Assembly: GCF_000321225.1 (NCBI RefSeq)
Contig: NW_004451676.1
Span: forward strand, 33,093-97,092
Source of the DNA: Odobenus rosmarus divergens
Lineage: Eukaryota > Chordata > Mammalia > Carnivora > Odobenidae
Reading direction: 5' to 3'
DNA: 64,000 bases
Shown: piece after piece, positions 24,011 to 35,236 of the stretch
Layout of the letters: every line of letters begins with the position of its first letter
Numbering within the stretch: position 1 is the first letter of the stretch
Program-made: the position numbers and the translations under genes
The notes under the pieces: model-generated
Told to the model about the DNA's origin: nothing
Databases searched by the model: none
What the model saw: only the letters and a program-made list of their open reading frames with translations

Positions 24011-25498
24011 AAACTTCAGATGGAGCCTTGACAGAGTAGCAGGTTTTACATGTGTCCTGCCTTAAATAACGAGAAGCCAAGACAGTAAGCACATATGAAA
24101 CACCTGTTTATCAGGCATTGAACAACACTGGGCTGCGATGCTAGAGAGAAAGGAACTTCAGAAGGGACCTCCACATCCACCCTTGCTTTCTGTGGGGGTC
24201 ACCACCCAAACTGTGACACAGGGATTAGAGCCTAAAGAATCTGCTTTATCTAGAAGATATGCAGGGGCTGGGGCTGCTGACTCTGCCAGAATTTGGAAGA
24301 AAGGAAATCAGTGATGAAGGAGTTGCCCAGATAAGCAGATCTAGAGCACTGCACAGGGTCCCCTTCAAGGCTCTGAATGGATACCAACCTCTGCACCACG
24401 ACAAACTTGTGAGGCCGGGCAGAGAAGAGCTAACGGGGGCAGTGAGAAGAATGTTTATTCTGGAGGTATCACATTGTTGCGAGAATACAGACACATGAGT
24501 AGCTAAGGTGGAGATACCTCATCAAACATTGAGCATTCTACTGTAACCTGAGAAAGTTGTTTAGAAGTAAGGCCTCTCTAGCCCTTAAGTAAAGAATAGA
24601 CTTGACCCTGCCTAACAATGCCTGAAACCAAGGTTTGACAGCATCAAACTGTCTGTTTGCCAGAACAGAACTTGATACAATTTAGAGGGATGCAACAAAA
24701 TGAAAGTATAGTACCTGTCTTCTTCAGGATAGAATTAAAATGACTAGATATTGCCACTTATGAAAATAGATGTCAAAACAGAGACTCAGAGATACCCACT
24801 TTAAGATTCTATGGCAAACAGATGTGTGGACAATGTATCAAGTACCACTAGGAAAATTACAGTTCTCTCTCCCTCTCTCTCCTTCTCTATGTATGTGTAT
24901 GTATGTATATATGTATATATAGTCAGCCATCCATACACACACACACACACACACATAGAAATGGTTTAAATATTTGTCAGTTACTCTGAAAGTTTTCTAC
25001 TGCTTTTTATAACTGGCTATTCAAAATAAATAGATAACAACTTCTGCCTTTGTTGCTCTAAGGCCTAAATTCATAAATGGCCTGTGATATAGAAAACTTT
25101 TGAATTTTCTTATTTTAACCACTTTCTTTTTGGAATAATCAGAGGGCTATGTAATAAATAGTGATTTACCAAAAACCTAATAAAGCAGGTTTTTGTTGTT
25201 TTGCTTTGTTTTTGTTTAGTCCTTTTTGTGTCCTTCTGCTTCTCTGGCCATGACATTTTGTGATAAAAATTAAACCCCCCTTATTATGTATTTTCATTTT
25301 CTCAGGTTATAGTTCACATTGATAATTAAATATAAAGATGTGATTATCCAAATTTATCCAACACAATGTAAGTGTCCTTGACATACAGATGTCAGAGTAA
25401 GAACTCTGACATACAGATGATAGGCATTGTGGAGAAAGGACATATGGCCCTTTTCAACTGACTCCGAAATTACACCTGTGCTTTTTAACTGATCATTT
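24011..25498. other. No recognised gene; microsatellites at 24.87-24.96 kb
   Basis: 24011-24500 is balanced in composition and may be an old repeat, with two overlapping antisense frames of about 80 codons without family resemblance. 24867-24890 is a CT tract, 24890-24920 is (TATG)n/(TATA)n, and 24935-24956 is (AC)n. The remainder is AT-rich. Confidence 0.4.
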
Positions 25499-25515
25499 CA
25501 AAGATGAGGGAAAAT

Positions 25516-27254
25516 GGGGGAGGAGCCAGATGGCACAGGAGTAGGAGACCTAAATTTTGTCCAGTCCCAGGAATTCAGCTAGATAGGGATCAAACCATTC
25601 TAAACACCTACAAACTCAATAGGAGATCGAACAAAAAAATAGCAGCAACTCTCTGAACAGAAAAACGACCACATTCTGGAAGGCAGGACGTGTGGAGAAG
25701 TGAATCTGAGGCGATATTCAGGAAGATAGACTGCAGGGGAGGGGGGCCTCCGTCAGCCGCTACCGGCAAGTAAAAGAGCAGCGGAGCACAAAAATCGGAA
25801 CTTTTAGAAGTTGGATCCGCTGAGGGACAACGCTCCAGTGGCTAGGCAGGGGGTGGAACCCTCGCGGACAGTGTGCTTGCAGGACCCTCGGGGTCACAGG
25901 AAGACTGGGGGTGCCTGAGTGTGGCAAAGCTCCCAGGTATCAGAGCGGGGAAGCCGGCTGCAGAGATGGAGCCGAGGAGTGGGCTCTCAGCTCAGGGTTG
26001 CCATAAACCATGATCCGTGGCACAGTCAGGCCACTGCTCTTCCAACAGGGACCCAACAAATGGCAGATCTGGGAAGACTTCCCTTCTTTCCCTGGGAGGA
26101 GCGGCGCAGGAGTGCATCGCAGGACTCTGGTGGGTTTGGAGACTCCACACGGGGTCGGGTGCCAGAGATAGAAACGCTAGGTCACAGGCCAGGTGAGCAC
26201 GGAGTGCTGCCAGAGACTGGGGAGATGGGAGTGACTGACTGCTTTTCTCTGGGGGCGCACTGAGGAGTGGGGCCCCGAGCTCTGAGGCAGAGATTGGGAG
26301 GCTGTCATTTTCACTCTCATCCTCCAATACTGTACAGAAAGCTTGCAGGGAACAAAAGCTCCCGAGAGCAAACCCAAGCAGATTACTTAGCCCAGCCCCA
26401 GCAAGGGCGGGGCAATTCCGCCTCAGCAAAGACATTTGGGAACCACGGCAACAGCCCCTCCCCCAGAAGATCAGCAAAAACAGCCAGCCAAGACCAAGTT
26501 TACTGATCAATGAGAACGACACAACTCCAGCACTAGGGGAATACAGCACATAGAATTCATGGCTTTTTTCCCCATGATGCTTTAGTCTTTCAAAGTTAAT
26601 TTTTAATTTTTTCTTTTTCTCTTTTTCTATTTTTTTACTTGAATTTTCTTCTTTCCTTTTTTAACCAACATCTTATCAATTCCTTTTTTAAAAATCTTTT
26701 TTTTTTAATTTTTCATTTTTACAGTCATTATCTCTTCATTGTATTTAACCTTATTTTTTGTATATATATGTTTTTATTTCTTTAAAATTTTGGGATACAG
26801 TTTCTTCTAAAAGACCAAAATAGACCCTAAATCTAGTGTATGATGTTGTCCTAGTCTCCCACCTGATCACATTCTCTTTTTTAATTTTTTTCATTCTTTT
26901 TTTCAACCAACTTCTCATCAATTCCTTTTTTAAAATCCTTTTTAATTTTCATCTTTACAGTCATATTCCATCCCTTCATTGCATTTACCCTTATTTTTGT
27001 ATATATATAAGTTTTTCTTTCTTTAAAATTTTGAGGGGCAATTCCTTCTAACAGACCAAAATACACCCAAAATCTAGTGTGTGGCTCTGTTATTTTCACC
27101 AGCCTGATCATATTTTTTTTTTTTTCCCTTTCTTTCCCCACCCCTCCCAGTTTTGGGTCTCTTCTGATTTGTTTAGTGTATACTTTTTTTTCTGGGGTCG
27201 TTGTTACCCTTTTAGCATTCTGTTCTCTCATTCATCTATTCTCCTCTGGACAAA
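25516..27254 (+). promoter_or_regulatory. L1 5'UTR with internal promoter
   Basis: The first 1 kb is relatively GC- and CpG-rich (for example 25730-26000), whereas 26570-27250 is T-rich and duplicated. L1 5'UTRs act as internal RNA polymerase II promoters; whether this one is active cannot be told. The left start agrees with the second L1 5' end at position 66, supporting it as the true transcription start. Confidence 0.7.
26600..27115 (+). repeat. ~241-bp tandem duplication inside L1 5'UTR
   Basis: Two copies in tandem: AACCAACATCTTATCAATTCC at 26663 pairs with AACCAACTTCTCATCAATTCC at 26905. CTAGTGTATG at 26833 pairs with CTAGTGTGTG at 27074, giving a period of 241-242 bp. Both copies include TTTGTATATATAT, TTTCTTTAAAATTTTG and AGACCAAAATA landmarks. 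A third partial copy seems to start near 27100 (CCTGATCATATTTTT). Confidence 0.85.
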
Positions 27255-27755
27255 ATGACAAGACAGAAAAACTCACCTCAAAAAAAAGAACAAGAGGCAG
27301 TACTGACTGCCAGGGACCTAATCAACACAGACATCAGTAAGATGTCAGAACTAGAGTTCAGAATGATGATTATAAAGATACTAGCAGGGCTTGAAAAATG
27401 TATAGAAGATACTAGAGAATCCCCTTCTGGAGAAATAAAAGAACTAATATCTAACCAAGTCGAAATCAAAAAGGCTATTAATGAGGTGCAATCAAAACTC
27501 TGCTAGGATAAATGGGGCAGAAGAGAGAATTAGTGATATAGAAGACCAAATGATGGAGAATAAAGAAGCTGAGAAAAAAAGAGATAAACAACTACTCAAT
27601 CATGAGGGCAGAATTCGAGAGAGAAGTGATACCATAAAGCTAAACATTAGAATAATTGGAATCCCAGAAGAAGAAGAAAGACAGAGAGGGGCAGAAGGTA
27701 TATTGGAGCAAATTATAGCAGAGAACTTCCCTAATTTGGGGAAGGAAACAGGCAT
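27255..27755 (+). pseudogene. L1 ORF1 (RNA-binding chaperone), frameshifted, enters gap
   Basis: ATG at 27255 opens a frame starting MTRQKNSPQKKEQEAVLTA with a heptad-like coiled-coil region (ELEFRMMIIKILAGLEKCIE), typical of the N-terminal trimerisation part of L1 ORF1p. This frame stops at 27504-27506 (TAG). Homology continues in another frame from about 27500 (ARINGAEERISDIEDQMMEN, NIRIIGIPEEEE) to the edge of the N-gap. A small indel near 27500 has therefore broken the gene. The RRM and C-terminal domains would lie in the gap. Confidence 0.85.
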
Positions 27756-28535
27756 NNNNNNNNNNNNNNNNNNNNNNNNNNNNNNNNNNNNNNNNNNNNN
27801 NNNNNNNNNNNNNNNNNNNNNNNNNNNNNNNNNNNNNNNNNNNNNNNNNNNNNNNNNNNNNNNNNNNNNNNNNNNNNNNNNNNNNNNNNNNNNNNNNNNN
27901 NNNNNNNNNNNNNNNNNNNNNNNNNNNNNNNNNNNNNNNNNNNNNNNNNNNNNNNNNNNNNNNNNNNNNNNNNNNNNNNNNNNNNNNNNNNNNNNNNNNN
28001 NNNNNNNNNNNNNNNNNNNNNNNNNNNNNNNNNNNNNNNNNNNNNNNNNNNNNNNNNNNNNNNNNNNNNNNNNNNNNNNNNNNNNNNNNNNNNNNNNNNN
28101 NNNNNNNNNNNNNNNNNNNNNNNNNNNNNNNNNNNNNNNNNNNNNNNNNNNNNNNNNNNNNNNNNNNNNNNNNNNNNNNNNNNNNNNNNNNNNNNNNNNN
28201 NNNNNNNNNNNNNNNNNNNNNNNNNNNNNNNNNNNNNNNNNNNNNNNNNNNNNNNNNNNNNNNNNNNNNNNNNNNNNNNNNNNNNNNNNNNNNNNNNNNN
28301 NNNNNNNNNNNNNNNNNNNNNNNNNNNNNNNNNNNNNNNNNNNNNNNNNNNNNNNNNNNNNNNNNNNNNNNNNNNNNNNNNNNNNNNNNNNNNNNNNNNN
28401 NNNNNNNNNNNNNNNNNNNNNNNNNNNNNNNNNNNNNNNNNNNNNNNNNNNNNNNNNNNNNNNNNNNNNNNNNNNNNNNNNNNNNNNNNNNNNNNNNNNN
28501 NNNNNNNNNNNNNNNNNNNNNNNNNNNNNNNNNNN
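27756..28535. other. Assembly gap, 780 N
   Basis: A run of N. It should hold the rest of L1 ORF1, the inter-ORF spacer and the start of ORF2. The stated length is probably an estimate. Frames reported across it are meaningless. Confidence 0.99.
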
Positions 28536-28745
28536 AACATGCCCCTCACTGAAATGGACAGATCTAAGCAAAAGATCAACAAGGAGATAAAGGCTTTAAA
28601 TGACACACTGGACCAGATGGACTTCACAGATATATTCAGAACATTCCATCCCAAAGCAACAGAATATACATTCTTCTCTAGTACCCATGGAACATTCTCC
28701 AGAATAGATCACATCCCAGGTCACAAATCAGGTCTCGACTGGTAC
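28536..28745 (+). pseudogene. L1 ORF2 endonuclease fragment
   Basis: After the gap the plus strand encodes an L1 ORF2 endonuclease-domain segment ('FHPKATEYTFFSSTHGTFSR' then IDHIPGHKSGLDWYQ). It includes the S/D-H motif (SRIDH) of the apurinic-type endonuclease active site. The reading frame enters the right-hand TSD and stops at once (TGA at 28752-28754). No reverse transcriptase domain is present, so the element cannot be autonomous. Confidence 0.9.
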
Positions 28746-28762
28746 CAAAGATGAGGGAAAAT

Positions 28763-30904
28763 CAAATACTTTAAGATGAAGATATAGATTTAAATATGAT
28801 ATGCTTCAAAAGATAAATATTCAAACCTATTCTTTCCATGTCTTATTATTTATTCTATTTTGTGGGATATGTGCTATTTATGGTGATGGACAAATTTGGT
28901 TACTGAAGAAGGAATCGACATATAAGCAGTGGCCCCTTTAGTATACCATTATAATCGTTTTTTCTTTGAACTGAACTTTAGATGATGAGATTTTTTAAAA
29001 AATTCTGTTATTTTGAGCCAAATTTTTCTTTATTTATACTCTATTCCTCCCAGGTACCTAGGAAGGGATCAAATGATACACATACATGTTTGCATGTTGT
29101 GCATATGTGTATGTGTGCATATGTATATTTGTATGTAAATGGTTAGGGAAGTAGAAAAAAAGAATATAAATTGGTACTGGTAACAACTCTTCAACATATG
29201 AAACAGGAAAACATTTCTTGCCAAGATATCTGTTTATTCCCTTTATTTAAAATGTCAAAATCTTTATCAAGGGGTTACAATTCAGAGGATTCATTAACTG
29301 AAGGATCCAGTGAAGTCTATTTGTTAACATGTACTTTGTTTAAACAAATTTAGAAATCTATCAAGTGCAAAAAAAGATTTACCTTGAACTATGGTGGATT
29401 TGTGATCATAAAACACTGTGAAGGTCAAAGACTTTGCTTCCTGAGGGGTCTGTTTGGAAGGGGCTTGTCTACTTCCCTATCCCTGGCAATAACTCTCCTG
29501 TAGAGACATCTCCAGGAAAAAAACAACCAAAAAGGGGGCAAAAAGAAGACCTGAAGCACTAAAAATTTCAGTGAAGCCTCCACTGTGGATATGAAATAAA
29601 AGCAGCAGATTGGTGACTCCCTCATACTTACATTAAACCTGTCTAAGTTACTTTGGACTTAATAAATAGGAGCAGGTTAGGTGAAATACAAAAGCTTTTT
29701 GCCTTTATTTCCAACTTCAAAATAAATATCTTCACTTGTTAACCCAGATTTGTATTCCCTTAAGTTCTATGTGAATTTTCATACTGATCTTTTTTATTTC
29801 ACTATAGTTAGAAATAAAATATATAATATCTAACACTGCTGAACTATCATGGAAAATATATCAAACAACAATATAATTGACAATTTTTATAGCTCTGAGG
29901 AAATCACCTTCAAAATACTCCAAAATCACTTTTCAAATATTAATCATTTTAATTTGCATTCCATTATATTATACATATAAATAGTATAAATGTAGCCTTT
30001 TGCATGCAAAAGACTATGGCATTTGAACTGAAGAATATTAATATATTTTAATTGATAACTTTAGTTTATGTTTCAAAGTGGCAGGTAAAAGTGCAATGTA
30101 CTTGTTTTTGAGAACTGAAAAGTGATCAACAGATAGTGTTTTTGCTCTACTGTCTTATTAATATGAGATATTTGATGATTAATCATACCTTTAGAAAGAT
30201 AAAATTTGATCTAATTTTTTTAGCAAGTGGTTCATTTAAAGATAGTTCTTTTTCTAGCTCTGTCCTAATTAAAGCTGCTTCTTCTTCTTTTAGTTCTGTT
30301 CTAACTAGAGACAATAACATTTTCCAAAAACAAAAAATTAATGGATGGATTAGAAGTATAGACCAACTATGGGAATAAAAAAGAAAGTATTGGCTTGGTA
30401 AATCTATGAAAATTAAAATAAATGAGTTACTTTTATTTTGATGTAATTGAGTTACTTTGCTATTAATCATTCATACTTAATCTAACTTGCTTGTTTGCTA
30501 TATGCCAGTGAATTAACCCAGAGGTGCCAAAAATTACCATTGATCAATAGCTTGAAATTACAGCATTTGAACTTTAACCTTTTATTCTGCTGTGTTGTAC
30601 TCTGTATTCTATCACTATATTTTGTAGAATTATTCGTTCTGGAAAGAGACCAATATTGTTCAGATCGTTGTAGAATTTTAAGAATGAACCCTTTCTACTT
30701 ATGGAGATCTTAAGAATGGAAGAGAATTCTATTTTGGATTATAGTGAGCAGATGCCCCCTTATTTACAAAGGGGGGCATTGAGGGGACTAACATAATACA
30801 GAGTATGGAACATTCAGATCCTTGGATATTTAATAATTCCTCATGATGTAACAGGACAAAAGCAAATTAAGACTGCAGCCACGACACTTCATTGGGAATA
30901 GTCT
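28763..30904. other. No recognised gene; short GC hairpin near 30765
   Basis: AT-rich. A TG/TATG-rich patch lies at 29085-29140. Facing 80- and 95-codon open frames around 30136-30470 look like chance, being composed of S/F/I-rich AT-driven peptides. At 30752-30779 there is a short hairpin (listed separately). Confidence 0.4.
30752..30779. repeat. Short inverted repeat (hairpin)
   Basis: ATGCCCCCTT (30752-30761), a 7-nt spacer, then AAGGGGGGCAT (30769-30779) pair almost completely, with one extra G. It stands out because the surroundings are AT-rich. Function unknown. Confidence 0.6.
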
Positions 30905-31085
30905 TTTGTAGTGGAAAGAGAACTGAATGTGCAGTGTCAAGATTAGTAAGATCCTTACCAATTTTTTATTGCATTTTGGTAAATCACTTAACTGATTAAA
31001 ACTTCAGTTTGCTTAATTATAAATTAAGGGTGTTAGCCTGACTTTCTTTAAGACACCTTTTTACTCTGAAATTGTAGGCCCCTTC
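30905..31085 (+). repeat. MIR-family element
   Basis: GTGGAAAGAGAACTGAATGTG, GTAAATCACTTAACTGATTAAAACTTCAGTTTGC and TAAATTAAGGGTGTTAGCCTGAC follow the sense order of a MIR ('one item per stay' head, then CACTTAACC..CAGTTT block). Confidence 0.6.
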
Positions 31086-32206
31086 TTAACAATTTATCAT
31101 AGACACTTGACAATACTAACTTGAATTTTTTTTTTACTTCTATAAATAATCTTTCAAGTGCAGATTATTTAGGTGACAATTTAGTGCAAATGCTATAAGC
31201 TTCCTCTGAGTTACCTCAACAATAGACATATATAACCAAGTGGTAAATTAGTCCTCCTCTGCTCCTATAGTAACACATGGGATTTTGTATGACACATGAA
31301 ATAGCTGTTTTTCTCTGTAACTTACAGTGAAGAGCCTGAGATCTAATTTTGGAATTATGTTGGGAATTCTTAGAGGGCTTATCTTTACAATGCATGGATT
31401 ACAATGAAAATACATTCACAGATATATAAAGATCCCTAGTGTGGTGTACTTCAGAGACTCTATAACTGAAACACAGAAGAGACTCCAGATGGAGACCTCC
31501 AACTACACCAGAGACGTAGGCATCTTTCTTTTCAAGTAGGATGATCAAAGGTCCAGGTTTACCCAGGGCCAGTCTCACTGTATGCCTGTTATCCCAGTGT
31601 AATTCTTAATAGTGCCCCTTTTCATTCTTGAAAGTGTCCTTTTGGTTGAAAAAAAATATTTCCAGGCTATCTCTAGGTAATTTAGGCGAAGTTATTTCCA
31701 TCATATCTTTAATAAGTCATTTCATTATATGCATAACCCATTTTAAAAGTATTATCTTTTATATCATACTTATATCCCACAGACTTCATGTAAACTCCTT
31801 CTCGATTGTTCTGTGTCTTTGTTTGGTTTTTAAATCTGATTTTTTATGATTATACTGTTATAGCATTGATATTTCTTTGCATTTTCCTCTTAATTTTTTT
31901 TGGCAATAATAAAAGAAATGAAATGTCTAATTTATTCCTAGAACAATGTTAAATCTACAAACTTTATCACAACCTTTAAGATATATGAATTTGAGTCAGC
32001 TTGAGAGTTTTATTAATGCCTTCTTATAACATAGCTTTAAAAAGAACATGTGTTTCTGCCCAAATTATGTTTATTGAATTTTCCATTTTCTTAAAAACAG
32101 GATGGAAAGGCCAGTAACCCCATTCTGTAGGTTGTTCTCCCAACACTGTCCATTCAATATATTAAAAAAAAAATGTTTAGAAAATAAAAACTGGATGGAA
32201 AGGCTC
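31086..32206. other. No recognised gene; one possible old DNA-transposon fragment
   Basis: 31538-31645 (GATCAAAGGTCCAGGTTTACCC...TTCATTCTTGAAAGTGTCC) reads like a known short interspersed repeat of DNA-transposon style, which I cannot name with confidence. The rest is AT-rich with nothing identified. Confidence 0.3.
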
Positions 32207-32220
32207 TGAAAGGTACTTTA

Positions 32221-32421
32221 TTTTTTAAATTATTTATTTACTTACTTATTTGAAAGAGAGAGAGAAAGAGAGTATGTGTAAGCAGGGGGAGGGGAGGAGG
32301 AGAGGGAGAGGGAGAGAATCTCAAGAAGACTCCCTGCTGAATGCAGAACCTGATGACTCTGAGATCATGACCTGAACTGAAATCAAGAATCAGAGACTCA
32401 ACTGAGCCACCCAGGTGCCCA
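32221..32421 (-). repeat. CAN SINE with perfect 14-bp TSD
   Basis: Minus head GGGCACCTGGGTGGCTCAG, CTCTCCCTCTCCCTCTCCTC tract, AAATAAATAATTTAAAA tail. It lacks part of the middle (the GCTCCATG block near 32340-32355 is shortened). TGAAAGGTACTTTA is present at 32207-32220 and 32422-32435. Confidence 0.95.
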
Positions 32422-32689
32422 TGAAAGGTACTTTACATAAATATAACTTCACAGTATTTGGCAAATATATGCTTTATTAGCTAGAGTGAGTTAGAAATAT
32501 TCCATGAAAAACTAATATGATAGGCTTCCATGAAGATAGGACACTCCTGGTAGGTAAAAATCTATTAATTAACAATTCCCTCTTGTCTTCTAAAGTTAGA
32601 GTTGATGACTTTGCTACTATGGCACCAGAGTTTCCCCCCAACTGTCTAGACAGAATAAATGTTTCTAATGTCTTTTGGCATAGAAGTAG

Positions 32690-32970
32690 GTGTGGTGGCT
32701 AAAAGCTTAACAATGGAGTTGAGAGAATTAATTCAAATCCTGGCTCAGTTGCTTTTAAGCTATTTGGTTTTGTGCATGTTATAAAAAAAAATCTTCATAT
32801 GGCTCAATTTCCTCACACTTAAAATTTAAGTGATAATGATGATGATGATGATGATACTAATAATAATAACCCGCCTCACAGGGATATTGTAAAACAAATG
32901 AGATACTACATGTAATTAACTGAACATATTGTCTGAGACAAGTTATTAGCTAATAAACAGTAGTCATATT
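32690..32970 (+). repeat. Near full-length MIR with (GAT)n expansion
   Basis: Sense MIR: GTGGTGGCTAAAAGCTTAAC, GAATTAATTCAAATCCTGGCTCAG, CTCAATTTCCTCACACTTAAAA, ATAATAACCCGCCTCACAGGGATATTGTAAAACAAATGAG, ACATATTGTCTGAGACAAG. The TAATGATGATGATGATGATGATGATAC stretch at 32834-32861 is a trinucleotide expansion within the position where the consensus has a short ATAAT run. Confidence 0.75.
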
Positions 32971-33009
32971 GTTGATGACTAGGACATTCTAAGCTCTGAA
33001 AAAATGAAA

Positions 33010-33217
33010 CTTATTTTATTTTATTTTATTCATCTTATATTTATTTAACAGAGGGAGAGAGATAGCAAGAGCAGGAATACAAGCGGGGGGAGTGGGAGAG
33101 GGAGAAGCAGGCTTCCCATCGAGCAGGGAGCCTGATGCGGGGCTCGATCCCAGGACCTGGGATCATGACCTGAGCCAAAGGCAGCTGCTTAAGCGACTGA
33201 GCCACCCAGATGCCCCC
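33010..33217 (-). repeat. CAN SINE with 10-bp TSD
   Basis: Minus head GGGGGCATCTGGGTGGCTCAG and CGCATCAGGCTCCCTGCTC middle in the younger arctoid-type form (GAAGCCTGCTTCTCCCTCTCCC), TAAATAAATATAAG tail. AAAAATGAAA is at 33000-33009 and 33218-33227. Confidence 0.94.
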
Positions 33218-33227
33218 AAAAATGAAA

Positions 33228-33735
33228 TATTTTGAAAGGTAGGCTCGTGGGGAGGGGGAATGAATAGGCAAAGCAGAAAGGATTTTTAGGGTAGGAAATA
33301 CTCTGTATGATTCTATAATGGTGGATCTATGTCATTATACATTTGTCTAAACCCACAGATTGTACAACAACATGAGTGAACTATAATGTAAACTATGGAC
33401 TTTGGGTGATTTTGATGTGTCAGTGTAGGTTTATCAAATGTACTACTGTGGTGGGGGATGTTGAGAATGGAGATATATGGGAAATCTCTCTACCTTGTTG
33501 AAAACCTAAAAGTGCTCTACAAGAGTCTTTAAAAAAAAAAGGCAGGTACTAAATAAAAAACAATAGTTACATATTAATATGCTTTAGTTAAGTAGCAAGT
33601 AAGGTGGAATTGGGAAGTGAATTTATGGAGTGGTTTCATAAAGAATGAAGGGACACAAATTTTGTAAAAAATTAACAGTAACTTTTAAATAATTTTGAAT
33701 ATTTATAAATCTAATCATGCTTCTTTTACTACATT
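33228..33735. other. Unassigned; possible old L1 3' text
   Basis: 33340-33545 (CCACAGATTGTACAACAACATGAGTGAACTATAATG, GGACTTTGGGTGAT, TGTAGGTTTATCAAATGTAC, CTGTGGTGGGGGATGTTGA) has the order of an L1-family 3'UTR describing a 'TATGGGAAATCTCT..' end and a final A-run at 33531-33540. Likely an old plus-strand L1 or similar tail, not firmly assigned. Confidence 0.35.
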
Positions 33736-33747
33736 GAAAATAATATG

Positions 33748-33947
33748 GGGGCACCTGGGTGGCTCAGTCGGTTAAGTGGCTGCCTTTGGCTCAGGTCATG
33801 ATCCCAGAGTCCTGGGATTTAGCCCCACTTTGGGCTCTCTGCTCAGCGGGGAGCCTGCTTCTCCCTCTTCCTCTGCCTGCCGCTCCCCCTGCTTGTGCTC
33901 TCTCTCTCTCTCTGACAAATAAATAAACAAAATCTTAAAAAAAAAGA
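33748..33947 (+). repeat. CAN SINE with perfect 12-bp TSD
   Basis: Head GGGGCACCTGGGTGGCTCAG, CTCTGCTCAGCGGGGAGCC middle, (CT)n tract, AAATAAATAAACAAAATC tail with 9-A run. GAAAATAATATG is at 33736-33747 and 33948-33959. Confidence 0.96.
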
Positions 33948-33959
33948 GAAAATAATATG

Positions 33960-34948
33960 ATCTTTGTGAATGGCTACCCAACAAAATATTTAGAACTATA
34001 ACTATATATCTTTAACTTTTTTGATTTGTGTCGCTAATTTGAATAATATAGGTATATATATCATGTTAACACTTAATTTTTAAGTATTTTTACATACTTA
34101 AATATTTTAACATGTATCTTTCATTATTATATATTTAGTGTATACCACTGGTATACATTTATTACTATTCCTACTATTGTAGAAATTACTGTATAATTTT
34201 GTAAATATAGGCCTCAGGTTTGCAGTTTATAGAAGTAGGTAATGTGACAGTGCTTGAAATATATCAGAAACAAAATAATACAATTTTCTACATATATCCA
34301 CCCAGAGTATATATATTCATATTAATTATGTCAATATGCACTTTGGTATCATCAGTATATAGCATTAATTTTTATAAACATATTTGATTATTTTATAAAT
34401 AATATACTTTATATTGAAAGCACTGACATATATCTTTATCTGTAAAATTTGAAAGTAGGCTTATTATTGTACTTCTTCACCTGGGACTGGAAACCCTATA
34501 TGAAAATGTAGTATTGCATCTCCAGCCAACAATGCTATAGGGAAATTGTTCTGATTAGTATTGGGCTTTGAACTCAACTTATATTTTCTATAAAGGGTAC
34601 TGTAGAGGAAAGGAGGCATGCAGTACCAAGTAATGTTATGATAGTCTGAATAAGAAAACATAATAGAAGTTATTAATGGGGTCAATCACATGAGTTAGTT
34701 TAGTTCTTCCTAGCCTGCAGCCTCAAAGTACCCATATCTCATATAAGTTAACCTGCTCACAAAATGACATTATCATGAATAAGTTTACACCCAAAGAGAA
34801 AATACTTCCTTTCCTTCTACAAGGTTTTATTTATCAAATGTTATGGTGGAAACAAAAATAGGTAGAGCTAGCTGGTTTAAAAGTGAAATTATCCAAACAT
34901 ATTTAAAAACATGTAATAGCTAAATATAAAAAAGAGAGCTTTTTGAGC
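33960..34948. other. AT-rich interval, nothing recognised
   Basis: Very AT-rich (34000-34460), with TATA-type runs but no repeat body or gene that I can identify. Confidence 0.4.
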
Positions 34949-35044
34949 AAATTAGGAGTCTGCTTCTCCCTCTGCCCCTCCTCCTACTCATTCTCTCAAT
35001 CTCTCCCTCGCTCAAATAATAAATAAATAAAATTTTAAAAAAGA
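34949..35044 (+). repeat. 5'-truncated CAN SINE
   Basis: GAGTCTGCTTCTCCCTCTGCC, CTCCTCCTACTCATTCTCTC and AAATAATAAATAAATAAAATT: the 3' half only, without the tRNA-like head. AAAAAAGAG on both sides (about 34929 and 35037) may be its TSD. Confidence 0.8.
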
Positions 35045-35124
35045 GTAAATTTTTCCCCTCCTCCATCAGGTCTAGCCATCTATAGGCTGGTATCTGCAGT
35101 AGTTTGGACAACATTTTTCCCCCT

Positions 35125-35236
35125 CTTTCTTGGGAGGACAATACCTTGCTGAAAGGTACATAGATAAAGACAGTATGTGAACAGGCAGTCTGGTTCTAAA
35201 ATCCATGCACTTAAGCACTACACTATGCTATCTACT
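35125..35236 (+). repeat. MIR 3' part
   Basis: TGTGAACAGGCAGTCTGGTTCTAAAATCCATGCACTTAAGCACTAC followed by ACTATGCTATCT matches the sense 3' half of MIR (GAACCCAGGCAGTCTGGCTCC..ACCACTATGCTAT). Confidence 0.7.

Larger units (their letters stand above)
25516..28745 (+). mobile_element. 5'-complete, 3'-truncated carnivore L1 with 17-bp TSD
   Basis: Begins at the L1 transcription start (GGGGGAGGAGCCAGATGGC), carries a full 5'UTR (25516-27254), ORF1 from 27255, a sequencing gap, and the endonuclease part of ORF2 up to 28745. There the L1 sequence stops abruptly without 3'UTR or A-tail. The flanks CAAAGATGAGGGAAAAT at 25499-25515 and 28746-28762 are identical over 17 bp. So this is a complete insertion event whose 3' end lies inside ORF2, not a later deletion. 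The last L1 bases (GGTAC) meet CAAAG of the TSD. Confidence 0.85.

Noticed and set aside
25992..26549. 185-codon minus-strand frame
   Set aside because: Lies antisense within the L1 5'UTR. No domain; a chance frame in GC-richer sequence.
27481..28654. Very long open frames (307-369 codons) across the N-gap on both strands
   Set aside because: They are open only because N codons are read through. The real content is L1 ORF1 and ORF2 edges.
30136..30470. Overlapping 80- and 95-codon frames on opposite strands
   Set aside because: AT-driven hydrophobic/serine-rich text with no motif; chance.
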